Made by a program: the position numbers and the translations under genes | Source of the DNA: Anaerolineae bacterium | GTDB lineage: Bacteria > Chloroflexota > Anaerolineae > Aggregatilineales > Phototrophicaceae | Reading direction: 5' to 3' | Length of the DNA: 64,000 bases | Assembly: GCA_022822545.1 (NCBI GenBank) | Contig: JAJEBE010000005.1 | Coordinates: forward strand, 1-64,000 | Shown: piece after piece, positions 36,704 to 46,437 of the stretch | Numbering within the stretch: position 1 is the stretch's first letter | Layout of the letters: each line of letters starts with the position of its first letter | The notes under the pieces: generated by a model | What the model was told of the DNA's origin: nothing | Databases searched by the model: none | The model's input: the letters and a program-made list of their open reading frames with translations, nothing else

Positions 36704-37573
36704 ATGCCGGCGGAAATCATTGATGGACGGGCGGTAGCAAAGCGCCTGCAAGGAGAAATCGGCAAGGCGGTGGTAGATTTTGAGAACGAGACCGGCTTTG
36801 TGCCCGGCCTGGGTGTTGTGCTGGTCGGCGATGACGCGGCTTCGGCAATGTATGTGCGGATGAAACGCCGCGCTTGCGAGCGGGTCGGCATCCATTCCAA
36901 GGCGGAGATTCTGCCGGCGTCAGCCACTCAAGCTGAGGTGGAGAATGCCGTTCGCAGCTACAACGCCGATCCAAGCATTCATGGCATTCTGGTTCAGTTG
37001 CCCATGCCGGACCATATTGACGAAGAGGCGGTCCTCAACGAAGTCAGCCTGGCGAAGGATGTCGACGGCATCCATCCGATGAACTTGGGTCGGCTGGGTA
37101 TGCGCGGGCGTGAGCCCAGCTTCACGCCGGCCACGCCGACCGGCGTCATGGCGCTGATCAACGAGACTGGCGCGCAAGTGGAAGGAGCGGAGGCGGTCGT
37201 GATCGGGCGCAGCAACATCGTGGGGCTGCCCGTCGCGCTGATGTTGACCAATGCCAACGCCACTGTGACGATTTGCCATAGCCGGACGCGGGATCTGCCG
37301 GCGGTGGTCAAGCGCGGGGACATCGTGGTGGCGGCGGTCGGACGCGCCGAGTTCGTCAAAGGGGATTGGCTGAAGCCCGGTGCTGTGGTCATTGATGTGG
37401 GTTCAAATTCGGTGCCCGATGCGAACAGCGAAAAGGGCTATCGTTATGTCGGCGATGTTGATTATGCTGCGGCGCTGGCGGTGGCTGGTCATATCACCAA
37501 GGTGCCTGGCGGCGTCGGCCCCATGACCATCACTATGCTGCTGGCAAATACGCTCAAGGCGGCCAGGTCATGA
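36704..37573 (+). CDS. folD: Methylenetetrahydrofolate dehydrogenase/cyclohydrolase
   Basis: This bifunctional 289-residue enzyme interconverts methylene-, methenyl- and 10-formyl-tetrahydrofolate. Visible are the catalytic Tyr-x3-Lys (YVRMK), VQLPMPDHID, KDVDGIHPMN, the NADP loop VIGRSNIVGLPVALML and the C-terminal PGGVGPMTITML. Complete and normal in length. The stop overlaps the start of the next amidohydrolase gene by 4 bp, tying it to the purine-degradation genes that follow. One-carbon units released from purine rings could enter here. Confidence 0.95.
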   Translation: MPAEIIDGRAVAKRLQGEIGKAVVDFENETGFVPGLGVVLVGDDAASAMYVRMKRRACERVGIHSKAEILPASATQAEVENAVRSYNADPSIHGILVQLPMPDHIDEEAVLNEVSLAKDVDGIHPMNLGRLGMRGREPSFTPATPTGVMALINETGAQVEGAEAVVIGRSNIVGLPVALMLTNANATVTICHSRTRDLPAVVKRGDIVVAAVGRAEFVKGDWLKPGAVVIDVGSNSVPDANSEKGYRYVGDVDYAAALAVAGHITKVPGGVGPMTITMLLANTLKAARS

Positions 37574-38916
37574 AGCTGCTGCTCAAGAATATGCAACACC
37601 TGGCGACAATGGATGCCGAGCGGCGCGAGCTGGCTGACGGCTGGATCCTCGTGCGCGATAATGTGATTGCCGCACTGGGGGCTGGCGACCCGCCAGGGGA
37701 TGCCGACCGAGTAATCGACTTGTCGCGGCATGTGGCGCTGCCCGGCCTGGTCAATACACATCATCACATGTTTCAAGCCACGACGCGGGTCATGGGGCAG
37801 CAGGGGGATCTGTTCGGCTGGCTGCGGGCATGTTACCCGATTTGGCTGCGGCTGCGTTCTGAGCATGTGTATGCCTCGGCGCGGCTGGCTATGGCGGAGC
37901 TGCTGCTCTCCGGCTGCACGACAGCCAGCGACCATCATTATGTCTTCCCCAACGATGTGCAGTTGGAAGACGAGATCCGCGCCGCGCAAGACATGGGCAT
38001 CCGCTTTCACGCCTCGCGCGGAAGCATGAGCGTGGGAGAGGGGCACGGCGGCCTGCCGCCCGACAGCCTGGTCGAGCGCGAGGATGATATCCTGCGGGAT
38101 ACGCGCCGCTTGATCGAAACCTGGCACGATCCCTCGCGTCACGCCATGCTGCGGATAGTCGCTGCGCCTTGCTCGCCTTTCAGCGTCTCCACTGACCTCA
38201 TGCGCGAATCGGCCGCCCTGGCGCGAGCTTATGGCGTGCAGATGCACACGCATCTGGCGGAAACGGACGATGACGTCGCCTACAGCTTGGAGCGCTTTGG
38301 CATGCGACCCGGCGATTACGCCGAAGATATGGGCTGGGTCGGCGATGATGTCTGGCACGCGCATTGCGTTAAGCTGGATAACGCCGCCATCGACTTGTTC
38401 GCCCGCACCGGCACCGGCGTCTGCCATTGTCCGTCGTCCAATATGCGCCTGGCTTCTGGCATCGCGCCGATTCGCAAAATGCTGGATCGCGGCGTGCATG
38501 TGAGCTTGGGCGTCGATGGCTCGGCCTCCAACGACAGCGGGCATCTGCTGGCCGAGGCGCGGCTGGCGCTATTATTGCAGCGGGCGGGGGGTGATCCGGC
38601 CGGGCTGGCGGCGCGCGAGGCGCTAGAGCTGGCCACGCTGGGCGGCGCGCGTGTCCTGGGGCGGGACGATATCGGCAGTATCGCGCCGGGCATGTCGGCC
38701 GATATCATCGCTTTTCGGCTGGACCAAGTGGCATTCGCCGGCGCGTTGCAAGATCCAATCGCGGCGCTGGTCTTCTGCCAGCCGCAGCGCGTCGACCTGT
38801 CCATCATCAATGGGCGCGTCATTATTGAAGACGGGCAACTGCTTTGCGCCGACGAGCCAAGTCTGGTGGAAGCGCATAACAAGCTGTCGCTGTCGCTGGC
38901 GCGCGATGAAGCTTAG
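37570..38916 (+). CDS. Amidohydrolase, 8-oxoguanine deaminase-like
   Basis: This 448-residue cytoplasmic amidohydrolase has the metal site NTHHHMFQ, a TTASDHHYV block, HTHLAETDDD, HAHCV and the catalytic Asp in LGVDGSASND. The early sequence (FGWLRACYPIWLRL) follows known 8-oxoguanine deaminases, which are also related to hydroxydechloroatrazine hydrolases. It would convert 8-oxoguanine to urate or deaminate a related purine or pterin. Overlap with folD by 4 bp and 38 bp spacing to adenine deaminase support a purine-catabolic operon. Confidence 0.85.
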   Translation: MKLLLKNMQHLATMDAERRELADGWILVRDNVIAALGAGDPPGDADRVIDLSRHVALPGLVNTHHHMFQATTRVMGQQGDLFGWLRACYPIWLRLRSEHVYASARLAMAELLLSGCTTASDHHYVFPNDVQLEDEIRAAQDMGIRFHASRGSMSVGEGHGGLPPDSLVEREDDILRDTRRLIETWHDPSRHAMLRIVAAPCSPFSVSTDLMRESAALARAYGVQMHTHLAETDDDVAYSLERFGMRPGDYAEDMGWVGDDVWHAHCVKLDNAAIDLFARTGTGVCHCPSSNMRLASGIAPIRKMLDRGVHVSLGVDGSASNDSGHLLAEARLALLLQRAGGDPAGLAAREALELATLGGARVLGRDDIGSIAPGMSADIIAFRLDQVAFAGALQDPIAALVFCQPQRVDLSIINGRVIIEDGQLLCADEPSLVEAHNKLSLSLARDEA

Positions 38917-38954
38917 GGGCGCCTGAAAACAGGGAAATCAAGCGGAGGCAGTCT

Positions 38955-40661
38955 ATGTCCATAGTTGATCGCTTGGCCGCGTCCCGCGGCGAGGTGGCGG
39001 CCGACCTCGTCCTGCGCAACGGCAATCTGGTGAATGTCATCAGCGGGGAGGTTTATCGCAGCGACATTGTCATCCATGATCGCCATGTGGTGGCTTTGGG
39101 CGCCGGTTACAAGGGACAGCGAGAGATCGACCTGGCCGGCAAGTATGTGACACCTGGCCTCATTGATGCCCATGTCCACATCGAAAGCAGTCTTGTCAGC
39201 CCGCCCGAATTCGCGCGCGCCGTGCTGCCTCATGGCGTCACCACCGTCGTCACCGATCCGCATGAGATCGCTAACGTGCTGGGTTTGGAGGGCATGCGCT
39301 ACATGCTGGAACGGGCCAAGAATGGTCCGCTGAATATGTATGTGATGGCTTCAAGTTGTGTGCCTGCCACCGATATGGAAACATCCGGCGCGCGTCTTGA
39401 AGCGGACGACCTGGCGCAACTGGTCGATCATCCCTGGGTGCTGGGCCTGGCGGAATTAATGAATTATCCGGGCGTTGCCCTCGGCGACGAGGGCATGCTC
39501 GACAAGATAAGCCTTTTCAGTCATCTGGTCCTGGATGGACACGCGCCCGATATGACCGGCGGAATGCTTAACGCCTATGTCACCGCTGGCGTGCGGAGCG
39601 AACACGAATGCACCACCGTCGCCGAAGCGCTGGAAAAGCTGCGGCTGGGCTTGACCATTTTCATCCGCGAAGGCACGACGACTCGCAACCTTGAACCGCT
39701 CCTGCCCCTGATCACGCCGGAGAATCATGGCGCGATCTGCTTCTGTACTGATGACCGAATCCCAGCCGACCTGATTGACCATGGCTCGATCGACTATATG
39801 ATTCGCGTCGCCATCGCCAAGGGGATTGATCCGCTCATGGCGATTCGCATGGGCAGTTACAACACAGCGCGACACTTCGGTTTGGGTAAGTACGGCGCTG
39901 TGGCGCCCGGCCGCTATGCCGACTTGCTGATCGTCCCCGATCTGCGGGACTTCAGGCCGGAGCAAGTTTATCGCGGCGGCGTTCTGGTCGCGCAAGACGG
40001 CGCCATGACGCTGGAGGCGCCGGCGCTCCGCCGCATCAATCTGCGGAGTACCGTCAATGTGGCCACGAACTCGCTCGATTTCAAGATTCCAGCGGCCGGC
40101 GAGCGGATCCGCGTGATTGGCACGGTCAAAGACCAGGTCGTGACCGAGCATCTGATTGAGCCGGCTCATATTATCGCGGGATTCGCCGAAAGCGATGTCG
40201 AGCGCGACATACTGAAGTTCGCAATGGTCGAACGACATCATGCCACCGGCAATATCGGGCTCGGTTTCATCAAGGGCTTCGGCTTGCAACGGGGAGCCAT
40301 CGCCGGCACCGTCGCGCACGATCACCACAATCTGGCTGTGATCGGCGTCGACGATGCCAGTATGAAGACAGCCGTCCTGGCCGCAGTGGAGATAGGCGGT
40401 GGTTTGGTGCTGGCCGATGGCGATCGGGCCTTGGCGCGCTTGCCTTTGCCTATCGCCGGACTGCTTAGCGATGAGCCAATTCATACCGTGCGCGCGGATT
40501 ATGATCGTATGATAGCCGCGGCGCAAAGCTTGGGAAACCGGATGAGCGACCCGTTCATGGTCATGAGCTTCATGGGTTTGGAAGTGATACCCAAACTCAA
40601 ATTGACCGACTTGGGTCTGGTAGATGTGGAAGAATTCAAATTAGTTGGTCTATTTGTCTAA
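38955..40661 (+). CDS. ade: Adenine deaminase
   Basis: This 568-residue metal-dependent enzyme deaminates adenine to hypoxanthine. It has LVLRNGNLVNVISGEVY, the metal motif DAHVHIESS, HGVTTVVTDPHEIANVLG, the NLEPLLPLITPENHGAICFCTDDR block, and the conserved C-terminal VIGVDD and MSFMGLEVIPKLKLTDLGLVD segments. Complete by family length. The product hypoxanthine is a substrate of molybdenum hydroxylases such as the one at 55-61 kb. Confidence 0.95.
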   Translation: MSIVDRLAASRGEVAADLVLRNGNLVNVISGEVYRSDIVIHDRHVVALGAGYKGQREIDLAGKYVTPGLIDAHVHIESSLVSPPEFARAVLPHGVTTVVTDPHEIANVLGLEGMRYMLERAKNGPLNMYVMASSCVPATDMETSGARLEADDLAQLVDHPWVLGLAELMNYPGVALGDEGMLDKISLFSHLVLDGHAPDMTGGMLNAYVTAGVRSEHECTTVAEALEKLRLGLTIFIREGTTTRNLEPLLPLITPENHGAICFCTDDRIPADLIDHGSIDYMIRVAIAKGIDPLMAIRMGSYNTARHFGLGKYGAVAPGRYADLLIVPDLRDFRPEQVYRGGVLVAQDGAMTLEAPALRRINLRSTVNVATNSLDFKIPAAGERIRVIGTVKDQVVTEHLIEPAHIIAGFAESDVERDILKFAMVERHHATGNIGLGFIKGFGLQRGAIAGTVAHDHHNLAVIGVDDASMKTAVLAAVEIGGGLVLADGDRALARLPLPIAGLLSDEPIHTVRADYDRMIAAAQSLGNRMSDPFMVMSFMGLEVIPKLKLTDLGLVDVEEFKLVGLFV

Positions 40662-40735
40662 AATTGCCTGTATTTTCTGGTTAGTTTTCGCTAGAGTACA
40701 GCCTTCCAATGAATTGATCGATTACAGGTTCCAAG

Positions 40736-41956
40736 ATGGTTGAGCATACTCAAATACAAGTTTTGCGTAGCCGCGTCGAGACGCAGCGACAAGACATCAT
40801 CCGCTTCTTGCGCGAGATTTGCGCCATACCAAGCATGGACAACCAAATAAAGGATTGCGGCGAGCGCATCGCTGCCGAGATGACCAGGCTCGGTTTCGAC
40901 GAGGTTTTTTGGGACAAGATGGGCAATATCGTGGGGCGCATCGGCAGCGGCGACACGATCTTGCTCTACGACAGCCACATCGACACCGTTGGCATTGGCG
41001 ATCCCGATGAATGGGAATGGGACCCCTTTGAAGGCAAAATCGAAAACGGCATCTTGTATGCTCGTGGCGCCTGTGATGAAAAAGGCAGTACGCCCGGCAT
41101 GGTCTACGGTTTGGCGCTGGCGCGCGATCTCGGTCTGCTTGATGGCTTCACCGGCTATTACTTTGGCAATATGGAAGAGTGGAACGATGGACAAGCGCCG
41201 CAGGCCTTCGTCCAGACCGAGGGCATCAAGCCCGATTTTGTGGTCATTGGCGAGCCGACGAAGATGCAGATTTACCGCGGGCACAAGGGCCGGGTAGAAT
41301 TCAAAATAGTCGCCAAGGGCAGGAGCGCTCATGCCGCGAGCAATTACCTTGGCGACAACGCCATATACAAACTGCTGCCTATCATTGAGCGCATCAGCCA
41401 TATCGAACCGGAATTAGGCGACCATGACTTTCTGGGGCAGGGGCGGATCACTGTGACCGATATGGAGGTCAAGACGCCCAGCATCAATGCCGTTCCCGAC
41501 GAAGCCACCATTTACATCGATAGACGCATCACTTTCGGCGAAGAACCGGCGGCCGAATTGCAGCGGCTGCAAAATCTGATCGGCCACCGCGATGATATTA
41601 AGGCTGAGATCCTAGTCTACGACGAACCGAGCTATACTGGTTTCGTATTTCCGCTTGACAAGGTCTACCCCGCCTGGGCCTACGAAGAAGATGAGCCTAT
41701 CGTCAAGGCGGGTCTGGCGGCGGCCGAGGTACTGTACGGTCCTGTCGATACTGGCAAATGGGATTTCTCCACCAATGGCATTTATTGGGCGGGCAAAGCC
41801 GGAATTCCCAGTATAGGCTTCGCGCCCGGCAACGAGATCCACGCTCATACCGTTCTGGATCAGGTGCCATTGGATGATGTCGTGCGCTCTACTGAGTGGT
41901 ATGCTTTGTTCCCGGCTATCCTTCGGCAAAGGCTGAACGGCGCGGTTGGCGTTTGA
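40736..41956 (+). CDS. ygeY: YgeY-type M20 family hydrolase
   Basis: This 406-residue metallohydrolase has the zinc-ligand blocks YDSHIDTVG, GACDEKGS, MEEWNDGQ and GEPTKMQIYRGHKGR, and HAASN in the lid domain. The overall pattern matches YgeY, a member of the M20 family found next to selenium-dependent molybdenum hydroxylases and YgeW; it is thought to cleave an amide in ring-opened purine products. It is followed after 83 bp by YgeW, as in other yge clusters. The true substrate has not been established to my knowledge. Confidence 0.88.
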   Translation: MVEHTQIQVLRSRVETQRQDIIRFLREICAIPSMDNQIKDCGERIAAEMTRLGFDEVFWDKMGNIVGRIGSGDTILLYDSHIDTVGIGDPDEWEWDPFEGKIENGILYARGACDEKGSTPGMVYGLALARDLGLLDGFTGYYFGNMEEWNDGQAPQAFVQTEGIKPDFVVIGEPTKMQIYRGHKGRVEFKIVAKGRSAHAASNYLGDNAIYKLLPIIERISHIEPELGDHDFLGQGRITVTDMEVKTPSINAVPDEATIYIDRRITFGEEPAAELQRLQNLIGHRDDIKAEILVYDEPSYTGFVFPLDKVYPAWAYEEDEPIVKAGLAAAEVLYGPVDTGKWDFSTNGIYWAGKAGIPSIGFAPGNEIHAHTVLDQVPLDDVVRSTEWYALFPAILRQRLNGAVGV

Positions 41957-42039
41957 ACGTCAAAGAATATTGCTTGGCTTCGTGAAATGGCAACCCGGCG
42001 CGGGGCTGGGAATAAGCAGAATGCGAGAGGGGGAAAACA

Positions 42040-43020
42040 ATGCAGACGGATCTTCGCGGTCATGACCTGGTCAGCACCCAAGACTGGACCCGAGAAGAAA
42101 TAGAAACATTGCTGGATGTCGCTTGGGACTTGAAGCGGAAACGGGCCTTGGGTGAACCGCATGCCTACCTGCGCGATAAAGTTCTGGCTATGCTTTTCTT
42201 CTTCACCAGCACGCGCACGCGCATCAGTTTTGAGGCTGGTATGGCGCAATTGGGCGGGCACGCGCAATTTATCGACCACACCACCACGCAGATCAGCCAC
42301 GGCGATACCGCCAAGGAAATCGGCGAAATCGTCGGCCGCTACACGGACGGCATCGCAATCCGCCAATGCGATTGGGGCTTCGGCAATGCCTATATCAATG
42401 CGGTGGCCGAAGCCAGCCGAGTGCCGGTCCTGAATATGCAATGTGATATCTATCATCCGTTCCAGATCCTGGCTGACCTGATGACGATCCAGGAGAAGTT
42501 CGGTCGCGACTTGCGCGGCAAGACGATAAACATCAGTTGGGCTTACGCGTCCAGCTATCAGAAACCGATATCGGTGCCTCAGAGCCTCGTATTGCTCATG
42601 TCGCGCTTCGGCATGAACCTGCGCTTGACGCGACCGCCGGAATATAAGTTGATGCCCGATATTGTCGAGCAGGCCAAAGAGAATACGCTCAGACACGGCG
42701 GCTCCTTTGAAATCATCGACGACTTTGACGCCGGTTTCGCCGGCGCCGACATCTTGTATCCCAAGAGCTGGGGCAGCTGGCTGACGACCGAGGATGAGGC
42801 GGCATCGGCTGAAATCGGCGCCAAATATAGCGATTGGATCACGGATGACCGGCGGATGGCTTTGGCGAAGGACAATGCGATTTATATGCACTGCCTGCCT
42901 GCCGATCGCAATATTGAAGTGACCGATAGCGTCATCGACGGGCCTCAGAGTGTAGTATATGACGAAGCCGAAAATCGCCTTCACGTGCAGAAAGCGACCA
43001 TGGCTTTGACCATGCGCTGA
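42040..43020 (+). CDS. ygeW: Knotted carbamoyltransferase, YgeW-like
   Basis: This 326-residue transcarbamylase has the carbamoyl-phosphate loop STRTRISF, HGDTAKEIG, the second-substrate-side blocks NMQCDIYHPFQILADL and KSWGSW, and the HCLPADR motif. It contains the family features of the knotted fold. The YgeW group carries out a carbamoyl transfer with an unknown second substrate, thought to be oxamate-like or a purine fragment; the ornithine-type specificity loop is not present. Position between YgeY and carbamate kinase supports YgeW over argF. Confidence 0.87.
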   Translation: MQTDLRGHDLVSTQDWTREEIETLLDVAWDLKRKRALGEPHAYLRDKVLAMLFFFTSTRTRISFEAGMAQLGGHAQFIDHTTTQISHGDTAKEIGEIVGRYTDGIAIRQCDWGFGNAYINAVAEASRVPVLNMQCDIYHPFQILADLMTIQEKFGRDLRGKTINISWAYASSYQKPISVPQSLVLLMSRFGMNLRLTRPPEYKLMPDIVEQAKENTLRHGGSFEIIDDFDAGFAGADILYPKSWGSWLTTEDEAASAEIGAKYSDWITDDRRMALAKDNAIYMHCLPADRNIEVTDSVIDGPQSVVYDEAENRLHVQKATMALTMR

Positions 43021-43115
43021 GGGTTTGTCCGACGCCGCAATTGAACGCCGCCAAGAATGATGCGTGTCATACGCTAGGACGCAATAATGCCTTGGTGAGT
43101 TGAGAGACGCTAATC

Positions 43116-44075
43116 ATGATTGACAAACTGGTAGTGGTGGCCATCGGCGGCAACTCCCTGATACCGGATCCGCGCAATCCCGATATTGAATGGCAGTGGG
43201 AAGCGGTGCGCGAAACTTGTCGTCACATCGCCGATATGATCGCCGATGGTTGGCAGGTGGTGGTCACGCACGGCAACGGTCCCCAGGTTGGCTACATCAT
43301 GAACCGTTCGGAGGTCGCCAAACGCGAAGCCGGCATTCACGAGGTGCCGCTTGATCTGGTCGTGGCCGATACCCAAGGCAGCATCGGTTATATGCTGCAA
43401 CAGGCCTTGGACAACTCGCTTCGCCGCGTCGGCATGAATCACACGGTTGCGACCATAATCACGCAGGTGCGAGTCGATCCGAACGATCCCGCCTTTGATA
43501 ACCCGGACAAGCCGGTTGGCGGATTTTTGTCCGAGGCGGAAGCGCGCGAAGCCGAGGCTGAGGGCTGGACGATGATGGAAGACGCCGGGCGGGGCTGGCG
43601 GCGCGTCGTCGCCTCGCCGAAACCGCTGGTGATCAACGAGATCAACGCGATCAATGCGCTGGTCTTGGCTGGCTACATCGTGGTCGTTTGCGGCGGCGGA
43701 GGTGTGCCGGTCGTGCGCAACGAATACGGCAGCCTGCGGGGCGTCGCCGCTGTCATCGATAAAGATCGCGCCAGTAGCGCGCTGGCGCAGACCTTGCGCG
43801 CCGACCTGTTGTTGATCTCCACCGGCGTCGAGCGTGTCTGCTTAGATTTTAATACGCCGCGGGAAAAGCCGATCGATACTCTGACATTGGAGGACGCCGG
43901 GCGCTATCTTGCCGAAGGGCATTTTCCGCGCGGCAGCATGTATCCCAAAATTGAAGCCGCAATAGACTTTGTGCATAGCGGCGGACCGCGAGCGATCATC
44001 ACCAATCCGCAGAATATCACGCGTGCCCTACGCGGAGAGACAGGTACGCAAATCGTCCCTGGCGGCGCCGGTTGA
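43116..44075 (+). CDS. arcC: Carbamate kinase
   Basis: This 319-residue kinase makes ATP from carbamoyl phosphate and ADP, giving carbamate. It shows VVAIGGNSLI, VVTHGNGPQVG, CGGGGVPV, AVIDKDRASSALA and the C-terminal FPRGSMYPKIEAAIDFV. Full length. After YgeW it closes the route from a carbamoylated intermediate to ATP, ammonia and CO2, so it is the energy-yielding step of the cluster (the role of YqeA in enterobacteria). Confidence 0.93.
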   Translation: MIDKLVVVAIGGNSLIPDPRNPDIEWQWEAVRETCRHIADMIADGWQVVVTHGNGPQVGYIMNRSEVAKREAGIHEVPLDLVVADTQGSIGYMLQQALDNSLRRVGMNHTVATIITQVRVDPNDPAFDNPDKPVGGFLSEAEAREAEAEGWTMMEDAGRGWRRVVASPKPLVINEINAINALVLAGYIVVVCGGGGVPVVRNEYGSLRGVAAVIDKDRASSALAQTLRADLLLISTGVERVCLDFNTPREKPIDTLTLEDAGRYLAEGHFPRGSMYPKIEAAIDFVHSGGPRAIITNPQNITRALRGETGTQIVPGGAG

Positions 44076-44113
44076 GCCTGAGATGTGGCGGATGCTCGAC
44101 AGTCAATGAATAG

Positions 44114-45394
44114 ATGACGCAAGATGACGACATTGTAATGGCGGAAATCACTGAACTGCGCTGTGTTATCGGTGGCTGCCGCTTCGCGCCTGAGGAGATC
44201 GCATATACTTGCCCGGAGCACGGCGAAGTGGGTACGCTTGATGTGCTTTACGATTATGCCGCGCTCCGCGCTTCTGTGGATCGAGGGGCGATAGGCGCTG
44301 GCGGGCAAAGCGATATCTGGCGCTACCGAGCATTGCTGCCGGTCGATGCGGGCAGCCGTGTTCCGCCAGCCGCTGTTGGTTGGACGCCGCTTTACGAAAC
44401 GCCGCGCATTGCAAACCAGTTTGCCCTGTCCCGCGTTTGGGTGAAGGACGATGGCGCTAACCCGACTGGTTCATTGAAGGACCGCGCGAGCGCTCTGGTG
44501 TTGGCTCGCGCCTTGCAGGCGGAATACAAGATTGTGAGCACCGCCAGCACCGGAAACGCGGCGGCCGCCTTGGCTGGGCTGGGCGCGGCCTTGCCGGGAA
44601 TCGATGTGTTGATCTTTGTGCCCGCCAGCGCGCCGGCGGCCAAGATTGCGCAACTGCTCGTTTATGGCGCGCTCGTTCTCCTGGTCGAAGGCAGCTATGA
44701 CGATGCCTTTGAACTGTGTATGGAAATCTGTCAGGATCAGGGCTGGTACATAAGAAATACCGGCGTGAATCCCTTCACGACCGAGGGCAAGAAGACGGTC
44801 GCTCTTGAGATTGCCGAGCAGTTGGATTGGCAGGTTCCGGATGTCGTGACGGTTAGCGTCGGCGATGGCAGTATCATTAGCGGTATCCACAAGGGCTTCC
44901 ACGATTTGGCTGAATTGGGCTGGATTGATCGTATGCCGCGTTTGATCGGAGTGCAGGCCGACGGCAGCGCGGCGCTGGCGGATGCCTTCACGGCTGGCTT
45001 GGCGCCGGAAGCAATGGAGCGGCAGCCTGCGAATACGATCGCGGACAGTATCGCGGCAGAATTGCCGCGCGACCGCGCCAAGGCCCTGCGGGCGGTCCGG
45101 CAGACGGGCGGCGCCTTTCTCACCGTCTCGGATGACGATATCCTGGCCGCCATACCTAAGCTGGCGCAACTGAGCGGCGTTTTTGCCGAACCAGCTGCGG
45201 CAGCCAGCTTCGCCGGCTTGGCCCGGGCGCGGCGTGCTGGACTTATTGACAAGGATGAGACCGTGTGCCTGGTGAGCACTGGAAACGGTCTTAAGGATAT
45301 CGCCAGCGCGCGGAAGTCCGTAACGGGCGCATTAAGCGTCGCGCCAGAAATTGGCGCGGTCAAAACGGCATTGAATGAACTCGGGGTCTTATGA
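44114..45394 (+). CDS. Threonine synthase-like PLP enzyme (fold type II)
   Basis: This 426-residue enzyme has an N-terminal Cys-containing segment (CVIGGCRF, YTCPEHG) as in threonine synthase, the PLP lysine in NPTGSLKDRAS, the phosphate loop STASTGNAAAA and the cofactor block VSVGDGSIISGIHKGF. Met9 at 44138 is an alternative start; neither has a strong ribosome site. True threonine synthase converts O-phosphohomoserine to threonine. Its place right after carbamate kinase leaves open a lyase role on an amino-acid fragment of purine breakdown, as for the diaminopropionate lyase YgeX in E. coli. It overlaps the next gene by 4 bp. Confidence 0.8.
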   Translation: MTQDDDIVMAEITELRCVIGGCRFAPEEIAYTCPEHGEVGTLDVLYDYAALRASVDRGAIGAGGQSDIWRYRALLPVDAGSRVPPAAVGWTPLYETPRIANQFALSRVWVKDDGANPTGSLKDRASALVLARALQAEYKIVSTASTGNAAAALAGLGAALPGIDVLIFVPASAPAAKIAQLLVYGALVLLVEGSYDDAFELCMEICQDQGWYIRNTGVNPFTTEGKKTVALEIAEQLDWQVPDVVTVSVGDGSIISGIHKGFHDLAELGWIDRMPRLIGVQADGSAALADAFTAGLAPEAMERQPANTIADSIAAELPRDRAKALRAVRQTGGAFLTVSDDDILAAIPKLAQLSGVFAEPAAAASFAGLARARRAGLIDKDETVCLVSTGNGLKDIASARKSVTGALSVAPEIGAVKTALNELGVL

Positions 45395-46437
45395 GCGCGC
45401 GTCCCACAGTTTCGATCGTGGCGCCGGTATATAACGAAGCCGGCAACTTGCGGCGTTTCAGCGAGGAGGTGAGGGCGGCGCTGGAGGGCGCCGGCGTAAG
45501 CTGGGAGTTGTTGCTGGTCAATGACGGCAGTACCGACGGCTCGCTTGAATTGATGTTACAATTGGCTGATGCTGATCCGCGCTTGCGCGTGATCAGTTTC
45601 GCGCGGAATTTCGGCCATCAAATTGCCGTGACGGCCGGCGTCGACTACGCTCGCGGATGCGCGGTGATCTTGATTGATGCCGATCTGCAAGACCCGCCGG
45701 CGGTCATCCCGCGCTTGATCGCCAAATGGAAAGAAGGCTACGACGTGGTCTACGCGGTGCGTTCCGAGCGGAAAGGCGAGAGTTTCTGGAAACGGTTCAG
45801 CGCCAGGATCTTCTATCGCTTGATCCACCGCATCACGGATATTGATATACCCGTTGATACGGGAGATTTTCGCTTGATGGATGAGCGCGTGGCCGCTGTT
45901 CTGCGGCAAATGCGCGAACATCATCGTTTTGTGCGCGGCATGACGAGTTGGGTCGGCTACAAGCAGACCGGCATCGAATACGTGCGTGAGCAGCGCATTT
46001 GGGGGGAAACCAAATATCCCTTGCGCAAGATGATCTCGTTTGCGCTGGACGCCGTGACCAGCTTCTCCTTCTTCCCCTTGCAGATCATGATTTATATCAG
46101 CTTTATTTTAGCCATACTGTCTTTGCTGGTCGGCGTCGTGATTTCCGGGCTGCGGCTGGTTATGGGCGAAGAGTTCTTCGGGGGCCAGGCGACCACGATC
46201 ATTTTGTTGCTGCTTCTCAGTTCTTTTCAGTTGTTTTTTCTCTTTATAATCGGTCAATATGTCGCGCGTACCTACGACGAGTCGCGCGATCGTCCACTAT
46301 ATGTCGTGTCGTCGACCTACGGTTTGGGCGAACCGTTGGCGCCAAATCAACGCATCGGCCTTGCGTCCGGCGGTCGGGCGGGCGATGACTTAGTCGATCA
46401 AGAGACGGTGGAGGTGGCGGGCCATGGCCGCGTCTGA
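45391..46437 (+). CDS. Family 2 glycosyltransferase with two membrane helices (DPM1/GtrB-like)
   Basis: This 348-residue membrane enzyme has the GT-A start VSIVAPVYNEAGNL, VNDGSTDGS, the metal site DADLQDPP, and the acceptor-side GETKYPLRKM block, then two membrane helices at about 228-255 and 262-292. The pattern is that of polyprenyl-phosphate mannose/glucose synthases used in cell-envelope glycan or lipid glycosylation. Its 4-bp overlap with the PLP enzyme gene makes it part of the same transcript although its function seems unrelated to purines. Confidence 0.88.
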   Translation: MSARPTVSIVAPVYNEAGNLRRFSEEVRAALEGAGVSWELLLVNDGSTDGSLELMLQLADADPRLRVISFARNFGHQIAVTAGVDYARGCAVILIDADLQDPPAVIPRLIAKWKEGYDVVYAVRSERKGESFWKRFSARIFYRLIHRITDIDIPVDTGDFRLMDERVAAVLRQMREHHRFVRGMTSWVGYKQTGIEYVREQRIWGETKYPLRKMISFALDAVTSFSFFPLQIMIYISFILAILSLLVGVVISGLRLVMGEEFFGGQATTIILLLLLSSFQLFFLFIIGQYVARTYDESRDRPLYVVSSTYGLGEPLAPNQRIGLASGGRAGDDLVDQETVEVAGHGRV

